Source: an uncultured Bacilli bacterium
GTDB lineage: Bacteria > Bacillota_I > Bacilli_A > RF39 > UBA660
Length of the DNA stretch: 64,000 bases
NCBI GenBank assembly: GCA_910579455.1
Contig: CAJTUT010000005.1
Coordinates: 1 to 64,000 of the forward strand
Reading direction: 5' to 3'
Positions 52,144 through 60,061 of the stretch are shown piece by piece; position 1 is the first letter of the stretch; every line of letters starts with the position of its first letter. Both the position numbers and the translations under genes were made by a program. The notes under the pieces were generated by a model. It made no database searches, was not told the origin of the DNA, and saw only the letters and a program-made list of their open reading frames with translations.

Positions 52144-55100
52144 GTGATATTTATAGAAAATTTAGAACAATTATTAAAAAAAGAGATTAAAAAGTATCCT
52201 GTATTACCTGATGAAGAACAAATGTTGTTAGCAAAACAATATAAAAAAAGTGGAGACAAAAAATCTTTTGAAAAATTATTTCATCATAATTTAAGATTAT
52301 GTTTAAAAGTATCCTACAAATATAGCGGTAAATTAGAAAGTATGACTTTTCTAGATTTATTTCAAGAATGTAGTATCATTTTAATGAATGCTATTAAACA
52401 TTATAATCCAACTGGGGAAGCAAAGTTTTCAACATATGCAATGTCTGCATTAGAAAAAACGATAAAAAACAGAATATTTGAATTAGATAAAACCATACGA
52501 ACACCAGTATATAAAGAAGAACAAAAAACAAAATATTACCAGTTTATAACCGAATATAATCAACAGTACCATAAAAATCCAACTAAAAAAGAAATAAAGG
52601 AAAAACTAGGGCTTAATGATGATCAGTTAAAAAATTTAGAAATGAATATAGGACAAAAATCCATATCATTAGATCAAAAAATTTCATCTGAGGAAGATTC
52701 CGTTGAGTTAATAGAATTGATACCAAATAAGAATAATGATTATAAAGATATAGAATCAAGTTATGATATGAATATCTTAAAAAATAAATGTGTACAGATT
52801 CTAACTAAAGAAGAGTATTATATTATTTATTATAGGTATATATCAGAAGAAAGAAAAACATTAGATCAAATAGGAAAAGAATTTAATCTAACCATAGAAA
52901 GCATTAGGCAAGTAGAAAAAAAGGCTTTAGAAAAGTTAAAACGAAGAATAAAATCTAAAAAAGTAAATGATAAGTATAATAAAAACTTAGATCCACTTTC
53001 TATAGATACGACTATTCTTTTAAACGAATTAAAAAAATATTTATCAAATGAAGAATATTTTATTTTATATTCTACTATAGTACAAGAAATGAGTACTGAC
53101 ATCAGTACCGAAGATCATGTGCATGATCTTCAAATATTAGATTTAGATAAAGAAAAATTATTAGATATCAAAAAATATTTACTAGAGGTTTTTAATCATT
53201 ATAAAAAAGAAAAAAATCTTGAATGTTTAAGGGATAATTATCATAAAAACTATACAGTTGCACAGATTATGGAGCTAAATATAAATATAAGTTCAAGAGA
53301 TTTGATGGATTTTCATTTACTAGAACAGTATTTCCGAACAGTGAGTATAGAGGAGATTAAGAATACTAAATATTATGAAAATCTTTCTTTAAAAAATCAG
53401 AAGTTAATACAAAAATACTATGATTATAATGATCGATATTTGAGAAAAAGTGAGATAAAGCAAATAGAACAGGAGTTAACATTAGAAAAATTTGGATATT
53501 TAGAAACAGAAAAAACTTTATATGATAGAAAAGAATTACAAAAAATATATCTAAAAAATAGAGAAATTTTAACACAAAAAGAGCAAGAAATTCTAGGAGT
53601 AATTTTATTTAGAAATAATCAATCCTATAGTCTAAAAGAATCTACCAGACAAAAATATATAAATAGATTAATAAAAATAGAATTTAAAATCAAGGATTTT
53701 TATCAAAATAAAATAACAAAAAAACAAATAGAACAAATTTTAGAATATCATCCAAATTTGCTATCACAAGATGAGAAAGAACTAATATGTAAAAGTTATG
53801 GAGTTAATCAAGATAAAATCAGTTTGAAAGAGTTAGCAAAAGAGTATTCTGTCTCTTATGAGGAATTACACGATAAAGTATTTACTTTAAAAAATAGAAT
53901 ATTATGTAAATATTATCAAATTACAGAAGGAAAAAAAGATGAGTTACCAGAAGATGAGAAAAAACTTTACCAGATGTATCTCTCAAACGTACAGTATGAA
54001 TTTTCTGTGGATACTAGAAGAATTTTAGGAATGTTTCTATCTGGAAAGAATTATCAAGAGATTGCTACTATAGAAAAGATATCTATAACTAAAGTATCAA
54101 ATTTTATCACAGAAGGACTTCGAAAATGTGAATTTTATAAATATGGAATTATAGTACCTTTTCTCATACAAGAAGAGGAAATAGATATAGTCTTGCAACT
54201 ACATCAATATAGTGAAATAAAAAAGAAACTAATAAAAGAGAGATACTTAAAGTTAAAAATGTTAACTGAGTTATCAAATGAATATCATATAAATAAACAA
54301 GATATAAGCAAGCTAAAGGAAAAATTTTATGATCAATATTTAAAATGGAAATGTCCACAAATTTCAATCAATCAGTATGAAGAAGAAATAAAAAGGCATC
54401 AGGCAGATTCAGTATTAACAGAAGAAGAAAAAAGCATGGTAGCATTTAAATATGGAATTAAGTGCGAATATAATCCAATGGGAAAAAAAGAAAAGAATCA
54501 AGAAATTGCTGATCATTTTTCTATTTCATTAAACTGTTGTAAGGCAAAAATAAACTCTTTCAATAGAAAAATGAGAGAAAGAATATTAAGATTAACTATG
54601 CCCAAATATGGAATTATTAGAAGAGATGAAATGAGAAAAATCCTAAACAATAATCCTTTATTGATAAGTGAAAAGGAAAGGGATATTATTTGTCATACAA
54701 ATGAATTAAATGGTTATTGTTATTTGAGTGAAACCGAGTTAAAAGAAAAATATCAAGAGAGATCTAATAACTTCAAACGAAGATATGATAGAGCGGTACT
54801 TTCAATAAAAAAATATCAAGATAATCTCCTTCCAAGGAAAATTGACTATCAAAAAGATATAAAAAATATAGAACGATATTTTAGTAAATATGATAGAAAA
54901 CTATTAGAAATGATTTATAACCAAAGATTAACAGAAAAACAAATAGCTGAAAAATTAGAAATCACTGATTTTCAAAGTAGACAAAAAATAATTAAAATTA
55001 AACTTGATGTTGCAGAAATTTTAAACGATGAACCCCAAGCAAAAATGTTTGATTTTGATTATGCACGTAAAGTAATAGATCAAGAAGACTTACCACTATA

Positions 55101-55683
55101 CTATATAAATAATAATTTAGCTAAAACAATTTATCAAATGATAACAGGAGAGAATGGACAAAAAAAGTATACATCTAAAGATGTTGTTAAAGAATTAAAT
55201 TTGATTGTTCCACAAAAGGCTCTTGATAATTGCTGTTATAGTGTAATGATTGCTATTGAAAAATATAAAAGAGGAATTAGGAAAGTCAAAACCGTTACTA
55301 CTGAAGAAATAATAGATTATTACCAACATAGCAAAGAAAAAATACCAGTAGAAATAAAAAGCTATATAGAAAAGAAAGTTTTCAATAATCCCTTAGCAAA
55401 TCAAAAAACTCTCCCAAATAAATTAATATATGAAATATTAAAATATCGAGGAGAATTTTCTATTGATATTAATCAAATAAATCATACTACAGCAAGAGAA
55501 TTAGTAAGAAATAAAAAATTAACTAGTTCTTGCAGAAAAAAAATTAAAGGTTATTTTCAAATTCCAGAAAGAGAAATAATGAATGGAAAAGAAAAATTAA
55601 AAGTATTAAAGTTATTATCTCCTTTATATAAAAAGAGGGAATATCAAGATGAATTTAAATGCTTGAAGAAATCTAAAGATTAA
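52144..55683 (+). CDS. Giant sigma-70-like protein with repeated region-4-like domains
   Basis: A 1,179-codon gene. Residues 5-37 resemble sigma region 1.2, and 41-121 are region 2 (FEKLFHHNLRLCLKVSYKYS, FLDLFQECSIILMNAIKHYN, KFSTYAMSALEKTIKNRIF, IRTPVY). Residues 122-190 resemble region 3, and 214-271 region 4 (LTKEEYYIIYYRYISEERKT, LDQIGKEFNLTIESIRQVEK). About 900 more residues follow, built from region-4-like units, for example near 540 (LSQDEKELICKSYG), 620, 690, 757 (LTEEEKSMVAFKYG), 840 (ISEKERDIICH) and 915 (EKQIAEKLEITD). Ordinary sigma factors are 200-400 residues. The GTG start at 52144 overlaps the GAGGTGAT ribosome site; initiation at an in-frame ATA at 52153 would fit it better. 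Confidence 0.8.
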   Translation: MIFIENLEQLLKKEIKKYPVLPDEEQMLLAKQYKKSGDKKSFEKLFHHNLRLCLKVSYKYSGKLESMTFLDLFQECSIILMNAIKHYNPTGEAKFSTYAMSALEKTIKNRIFELDKTIRTPVYKEEQKTKYYQFITEYNQQYHKNPTKKEIKEKLGLNDDQLKNLEMNIGQKSISLDQKISSEEDSVELIELIPNKNNDYKDIESSYDMNILKNKCVQILTKEEYYIIYYRYISEERKTLDQIGKEFNLTIESIRQVEKKALEKLKRRIKSKKVNDKYNKNLDPLSIDTTILLNELKKYLSNEEYFILYSTIVQEMSTDISTEDHVHDLQILDLDKEKLLDIKKYLLEVFNHYKKEKNLECLRDNYHKNYTVAQIMELNINISSRDLMDFHLLEQYFRTVSIEEIKNTKYYENLSLKNQKLIQKYYDYNDRYLRKSEIKQIEQELTLEKFGYLETEKTLYDRKELQKIYLKNREILTQKEQEILGVILFRNNQSYSLKESTRQKYINRLIKIEFKIKDFYQNKITKKQIEQILEYHPNLLSQDEKELICKSYGVNQDKISLKELAKEYSVSYEELHDKVFTLKNRILCKYYQITEGKKDELPEDEKKLYQMYLSNVQYEFSVDTRRILGMFLSGKNYQEIATIEKISITKVSNFITEGLRKCEFYKYGIIVPFLIQEEEIDIVLQLHQYSEIKKKLIKERYLKLKMLTELSNEYHINKQDISKLKEKFYDQYLKWKCPQISINQYEEEIKRHQADSVLTEEEKSMVAFKYGIKCEYNPMGKKEKNQEIADHFSISLNCCKAKINSFNRKMRERILRLTMPKYGIIRRDEMRKILNNNPLLISEKERDIICHTNELNGYCYLSETELKEKYQERSNNFKRRYDRAVLSIKKYQDNLLPRKIDYQKDIKNIERYFSKYDRKLLEMIYNQRLTEKQIAEKLEITDFQSRQKIIKIKLDVAEILNDEPQAKMFDFDYARKVIDQEDLPLYYINNNLAKTIYQMITGENGQKKYTSKDVVKELNLIVPQKALDNCCYSVMIAIEKYKRGIRKVKTVTTEEIIDYYQHSKEKIPVEIKSYIEKKVFNNPLANQKTLPNKLIYEILKYRGEFSIDINQINHTTARELVRNKKLTSSCRKKIKGYFQIPEREIMNGKEKLKVLKLLSPLYKKREYQDEFKCLKKSKD

Positions 55684-55712
55684 GATAATTCCAAAAAACT
55701 TAATCTTTTTTT
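55675..55712 (+). terminator. Terminator of the giant sigma-like gene
   Basis: AAAGATTAAG pairs with CTTAATCTTT (10 bp) and is followed by T residues. It overlaps the stop codon. Confidence 0.85.
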
Positions 55713-55721
55713 ATGATATTA

Positions 55722-55749
55722 TTGAAAAAATGAGATTTAATGATATAAT
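55722..55749 (+). promoter_or_regulatory. SigA-type promoter of noc
   Basis: TTGAAA (55722-55727) and TATAAT (55744-55749) are spaced 16 bases apart, 39 bases before the start codon. Confidence 0.7.
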
Positions 55750-55788
55750 ATAAAATAGAATAAAAGAATAAAAAGAGAGGTATGGGTT

Positions 55789-57261
55789 ATGCAAGGCGAA
55801 GAGGTAGTATATCTATACTTGGATGATATTATTCCTAACAGATTTCAACCGAGAGAAGTTTTTGAGGAAAAACCATTAAAAGAGTTAGCTGTTTCAATCA
55901 AGGAACATGGAGTAATACAACCAATTATAGTAAGAAAAGTAAACGATAAATATGAAATCATTGCTGGAGAGAGAAGATACAAGGCCTCAGCTTTAGCAGG
56001 ACTTACCAAAATACCAGCAATTATTAGAGAATTAGATGATAAAGAGTCATCTAAAGTGGCATTGTTAGAAAATTTGCAAAGAAAAAATTTAAACCCTATA
56101 GAAGAAGCAAAAACCTATCAAAAAATACTAGAAATAGATGAAATGACCCAAGAGGAATTAGCAAAAACTATGGGGAAAAGTCAATCATCAGTCGCCAATA
56201 AATTAAGGCTATTATCCTTGTCTGATGAAATACAACAAGCTTTATTACAAGATAAAATATCAGAGCGTCATGCAAGGACCCTTTTAAATGTGAAAGATCC
56301 AAGGGAACAACAGGAATTATTAAACGAAATTATTAATACTAAAATGACAGTAAGACAATTAGAGAGCAAAATAAAAAAAGATCAACCATCAAGCGAGAGT
56401 ATCATTCAGGATACAACAGTATCTAGTCATTCTTTAGAAAATATGAATATAAAAGACTCAAAGCCTATTTTAAAACAGGATAATTATATTTCTAGCAATC
56501 CGTTAATACCTAGCTTTTTAACAGGAGAAGCCGAACAAAAAGAAGAGCCTCTTTTAATTAGTGCAACTGGAGAAAATTTAATGGATAAAAGAGAAGAACC
56601 AGAATTATTAATTAATGAAGAAAATACAGAGAAAGAAAATGAAATATCTCCTCAAAAATTTATCAACTTTGGAGAGATAGATGATACAGAAGATGAAGAT
56701 CTTATACAGGTAAACGATGGAATGCTACTTGGAAGTATTACATCTAAAGAAGATTCTTCCATCAATGTTAATGACCTTAATGCTAATATCCAAAATGTCT
56801 CACCTTCTCAAAAAGGAGCCTCTAATGCTGATTTGGATAGTTTATTAAGAATTAATACAGATCCAATCCTATCTAATGCTAATAATAATTCCAGTTCAGA
56901 AGAAAATAATAATTTCAAATTTTTCTCACCAGTACAGGAAGCATTAAAAGAAAGTGAAAAGGAAGAGACCAAAACATCTGAAGATTATTTCAAGGCACCT
57001 GATCTTATTAATGTAGATATTCCAGGAGAGATAGCAACCTCTCCCACAAATAATGTTAGTTTAAGTCAGGTGACTTATGATTCTATAAACGAAAATAAAC
57101 CCATTCAGTCGATTGATTTTAATACTAATCGTTCTTTACAAAGTTCCATAGAAATGATAAGAGATGTCATTAAAAAAATAGAATCGAATGGATTAAAGGT
57201 AGATTCAGATGAAATGAATTTGGAAAATTCGTACCAAGTAATTATTAAAATAGAAAAGTAA
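55789..57261 (+). CDS. noc: Noc-like ParB-family nucleoid occlusion protein (long form)
   Basis: A 490-residue ParB-family CTPase. Residues 5-115 hold the CTP-binding domain (NRFQPREVF, AGERRYKASALAG, ENLQRKNLNPIEEAKTY). Residues 116-200 hold the helix-turn-helix with the Noc-type residues Q132 (KSQSSVANK), K138 and R160 (ISERHARTL). Residues 200-445 form a long acidic, serine/asparagine-rich linker that is much larger than in Bacillus Noc (about 280 residues). A C-terminal dimerisation domain follows. It starts at the ParB domain, without the N-terminal amphipathic helix by which Noc binds the membrane. Gene order rsmG-noc-parA-parB is conserved apart from the inserted sigma gene. Confidence 0.85.
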   Translation: MQGEEVVYLYLDDIIPNRFQPREVFEEKPLKELAVSIKEHGVIQPIIVRKVNDKYEIIAGERRYKASALAGLTKIPAIIRELDDKESSKVALLENLQRKNLNPIEEAKTYQKILEIDEMTQEELAKTMGKSQSSVANKLRLLSLSDEIQQALLQDKISERHARTLLNVKDPREQQELLNEIINTKMTVRQLESKIKKDQPSSESIIQDTTVSSHSLENMNIKDSKPILKQDNYISSNPLIPSFLTGEAEQKEEPLLISATGENLMDKREEPELLINEENTEKENEISPQKFINFGEIDDTEDEDLIQVNDGMLLGSITSKEDSSINVNDLNANIQNVSPSQKGASNADLDSLLRINTDPILSNANNNSSSEENNNFKFFSPVQEALKESEKEETKTSEDYFKAPDLINVDIPGEIATSPTNNVSLSQVTYDSINENKPIQSIDFNTNRSLQSSIEMIRDVIKKIESNGLKVDSDEMNLENSYQVIIKIEK

Positions 57262-57275
57262 TAGAAAAATTTAAT

Positions 57276-57300
57276 AAGTAGATAAAATCTACTTTTTTTT
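57276..57300 (+). terminator. Terminator of noc
   Basis: AAGTAGAT and ATCTACTT pair around a short A loop and run into eight T residues. Confidence 0.8.
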
Positions 57301-57310
57301 CACAAAAACA

Positions 57311-57339
57311 TTTAAAATAGGTTGGATATTTGATACAAT
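57311..57339 (+). promoter_or_regulatory. Promoter of parA-parB
   Basis: TTTAAA (57311-57316) and TACAAT (57334-57339) are separated by 17 bases, 30 bases before the parA start. Confidence 0.55.
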
Positions 57340-57369
57340 ATATTAAGTAAAAAAGGAGTAGTGATAAAT

Positions 57370-58155
57370 ATGGGAAAGGTAATTTCTTTGGTCAATCAAA
57401 AGGGTGGAGTAGGAAAAACAACGACAAGTATTAATCTTTCAGCATCACTAGCTGCTTTAGGAAAAACAGTTTTATTAATTGATTTAGATCCTCAAGGAAA
57501 TACAACAACAGGAGTAGGAATTAATAAAGGGGATATAGAAAACAGTATTTATGATGTTTTAACTAGTAAATGTGATATAAATCAAGCAACAATAAAAACA
57601 AAATATAAGAATTTATATGTAATTCCAGCAACGATTAATTTAGCAGGGTTGGACATAGAACTATTAGAAAAAAGTCAAAGTGAACCTGGTTTTTCTAAGG
57701 GAACTCAATTAAAAGGGCATATTGAAGGGATAAAGGATAATTTTGATTTTATAATTATTGATTGTCCACCATCATTGGGATTAATTACTACAAACGCCCT
57801 AACAGCATCCAATTCAGTGATTATTCCTGTACAATGTGAATTTTTCGCTTTAGAGGGAATTATGCAATTATTAAATACAATTATGTTAGCACAAAAATCT
57901 CTAAATCCAAATTTAGATATTGAGGGGGTATTACTAACTATGCTAGATTCTAGAACAAATTTGGGATTTGAGGTTGTAGATGATATTAGAAAATTCTTTA
58001 AAGAGAGGGTTTATAATACTATAATACCAAGACTAATCAGACTAACAGAGGCCCCATCTCACGGAGAACCTATTATTGCTTATGATCCAAAAAGTAGAGG
58101 ATCAGAAGCTTATATCAATTTAGCTAAGGAAGTGATTGAAAGAAATGGAAACTAA
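57370..58155 (+). CDS. parA: Chromosome-partitioning ATPase ParA/Soj
   Basis: The ATPase that works with ParB-parS to segregate origins and, in Bacillus, controls DnaA. The 261 residues start GKVISLVNQKGGVGKTTTSI (deviant Walker A) and contain VLLIDLDPQGNTTTG and FIIIDCPPSLGLIT. The start at 57370 is chosen because AAGGAG lies 11 bases upstream; a GTG nine bases earlier is too close to it. It overlaps parB by 11 bases. Confidence 0.96.
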   Translation: MGKVISLVNQKGGVGKTTTSINLSASLAALGKTVLLIDLDPQGNTTTGVGINKGDIENSIYDVLTSKCDINQATIKTKYKNLYVIPATINLAGLDIELLEKSQSEPGFSKGTQLKGHIEGIKDNFDFIIIDCPPSLGLITTNALTASNSVIIPVQCEFFALEGIMQLLNTIMLAQKSLNPNLDIEGVLLTMLDSRTNLGFEVVDDIRKFFKERVYNTIIPRLIRLTEAPSHGEPIIAYDPKSRGSEAYINLAKEVIERNGN

Positions 58156-59041
58156 TAACGGAATTAAAAGAAGAGCCTTGGGAAAAGGACTTGAGGAACT
58201 ATTTTATAATGAACCAATGGACTATAATAAAATAGAAGAAAAAATCATTACAGAGACTCCTAAAGAAGAAATAAAAAAGGTTCCTTTAGATGAATTAAGA
58301 AGCAATCCATACCAGCCTAGACAAAATTTTGACGAAACTGCACTAAAAGAATTAGCTGCTTCTATTAAAGAACATGGAGTATTTCAACCAATTATTATCA
58401 AAAAAAGCATCAAGGGATATGAGATCATTGCTGGAGAACGTAGGGTAAAGGCATCGAAACTAGCTGGCTTAAAAGATATTCCGGCTATTATAAGAGATTT
58501 TAGTGATAGTGAAATGATGGAAATCGCTCTTCTTGAAAATTTGCAAAGAGAAAACTTAAATTCAATAGAAGAAGCAACTGCCTATAAGAAACTACTAGAA
58601 AATTTAGGCTTAACCCAGGAAAAACTAGCAGAAAGATTAGGAAAAAGTAGAAGTCATATTACTAATATGTTAGGACTTTTAACATTACCAGAAAACGTTC
58701 AAAACTTAATAGGATCTAAAAAAATATCAATGGGACATGCCAGGGTTTTAAGTAAGTTAGAAGATCTTCATCAAATAGCAGAGTTATCAGATAGAATTAT
58801 AACAGAAGGTCTTAGTGTAAGACAGCTTGAGGAGGTCACCTCTAGTAATAAAGATTATGAAAGAAAAAATAAGATAACTCGTCATACAAAAGAGACAAAT
58901 AAAGAATATCAATACTTAGAAGAGAGTTTAAAGGAAAAATTAGGAACCAAGGTAAGAGTAAAGAAAAATAAATTAGAAATTACTTTTACCAATACGAATG
59001 ATTTAAATAGATTATTAGAAATTATGAAATTAGATAAATAA
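58145..59041 (+). CDS. parB: Chromosome-partitioning protein ParB/Spo0J
   Basis: A CTP-dependent DNA clamp loaded at parS. The 298 residues have the N-terminal ParA-activating segment (GIKRRALGKGLEELF), the CTPase domain (SNPYQPRQNF, AGERRVKASKLAG, ENLQRENLNSIEEATAY), the helix-turn-helix with KSRSHITNM (R169) and ISMGHARVL (G197), and a C-terminal dimerisation domain. R169 and G197 are parS-type residues, in contrast to the Noc-like paralogue. The ATG at 58145 is preferred over an upstream TTG. Target sites are the parS cluster at 31.1 kb. Confidence 0.96.
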   Translation: METNNGIKRRALGKGLEELFYNEPMDYNKIEEKIITETPKEEIKKVPLDELRSNPYQPRQNFDETALKELAASIKEHGVFQPIIIKKSIKGYEIIAGERRVKASKLAGLKDIPAIIRDFSDSEMMEIALLENLQRENLNSIEEATAYKKLLENLGLTQEKLAERLGKSRSHITNMLGLLTLPENVQNLIGSKKISMGHARVLSKLEDLHQIAELSDRIITEGLSVRQLEEVTSSNKDYERKNKITRHTKETNKEYQYLEESLKEKLGTKVRVKKNKLEITFTNTNDLNRLLEIMKLDK

Positions 59042-59054
59042 AGAAGGTGTTAAT

Positions 59055-59870
59055 GTGGTATTATTTGATAAAATAACTATTGATTTAGAAACGCTAATAA
59101 GACCTCTCATATATATCATAATAGGATTTTCTATATATGAAATATTTAGAAAACTTCTTAATAATGTAGAAAAGAGAAGTAAAATTAAGAAAAAGCATCA
59201 TCAAAAACGTGTTAAAACTATTAATACCTTAATTCAAAATATTATTAAATATGTAATTATTATTCTTGTGCTAATATCTATTCTTTCTAATTTTGGTATT
59301 AATGTGAAATCTATTCTAGCAGGAGTAGGAATAACAGCAGCAATTATAGGTTTGGCCTTTCAAGATATTGCTAAAGACTTTTTAGCGGGTATATCTATTA
59401 TACTAGAAGATCAGTTTGAAATTGGAGATACTGTTAAAATTAATGATTTTACAGGAGAAGTAGTATCTTTTGGTTTAAAAACTACAAGAGTTAGAAATTA
59501 TAAAGGGGCAACAAAAATCATTGCAAATCATACAATAACAGACTTAATTAATTACAACCTATATAATAATTTAGCAGTAGTAGATGTTTCAGTAGACTAT
59601 GGGGAAAATTTGGAAAAGGTAGAAAAGGTTCTAACAGAAGTTTCAGATGAAGTATCTTCTAAAATTCCAAAGGCTAAGGGAAAATTAAAAATTTTAGGTG
59701 TGAATGAATTGGAAGAATCAAGTATTGTATACCGGGTAGCAATAGAAGTGGCAGCAGCGGAGCATATAGCTGCTGAAAGAATTTTAAGAAAAGAGTTAAA
59801 AAACGCATTAGATAAAGCCAAGATTAAGATTCCATATCAACAAATAGAGGTGCATAATGGAGATAAATAA
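59055..59870 (+). CDS. Small-conductance mechanosensitive channel, MscS family
   Basis: A 271-residue channel protein releasing solutes under membrane tension. Three transmembrane segments: about 17-35, 62-82 and the pore helix around 88-115 (SILAGVGITAAIIGLAFQDI). The MscS beta domain follows (LEDQFEIGDTVKINDFTGEV, LKTTRVRNYKGATKIIANH), and the C-terminal alpha/beta domain completes it. It is the short MscS type, with no additional N-terminal helices. The start is GTG with an AAGAAGGTG site. It lies 13 bases after parB and overlaps the next gene by 14 bases. Confidence 0.92.
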   Translation: MVLFDKITIDLETLIRPLIYIIIGFSIYEIFRKLLNNVEKRSKIKKKHHQKRVKTINTLIQNIIKYVIIILVLISILSNFGINVKSILAGVGITAAIIGLAFQDIAKDFLAGISIILEDQFEIGDTVKINDFTGEVVSFGLKTTRVRNYKGATKIIANHTITDLINYNLYNNLAVVDVSVDYGENLEKVEKVLTEVSDEVSSKIPKAKGKLKILGVNELEESSIVYRVAIEVAAAEHIAAERILRKELKNALDKAKIKIPYQQIEVHNGDK

Positions 59871-60060
59871 AAAAGAGTATCAATTAGGTAGTAAAGTAAT
59901 TATGAAAAAACAACATCCATGTGGCTCAAATGAATGGAAAGTTATTAGGCTAGGAGCGGATATCAAAATAAAGTGTTTGAACTGTGGACGTTCCTTATTT
60001 ATGCCACGAATAGAATTTAATAAAAAAATTAAAAAAATTATAGCAGAGGAAGGTAATTAA
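59857..60060 (+). CDS. DUF951 family protein (YyzM-like)
   Basis: A 67-residue protein of a Firmicutes-wide family located near parB/ychF (B. subtilis yyzM). It has a beta-rich small fold with a zinc-type cysteine set: QHPCGSNEWKVIRLGADI and IKCLNCGRSLFMPR. The Cys, CxxC and His pattern suggests a zinc ribbon. The function is unknown. Overlap with the mscS-type gene indicates coupled translation. Confidence 0.9.
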   Translation: MEINKKEYQLGSKVIMKKQHPCGSNEWKVIRLGADIKIKCLNCGRSLFMPRIEFNKKIKKIIAEEGN

Positions 60061-60061
60061 T

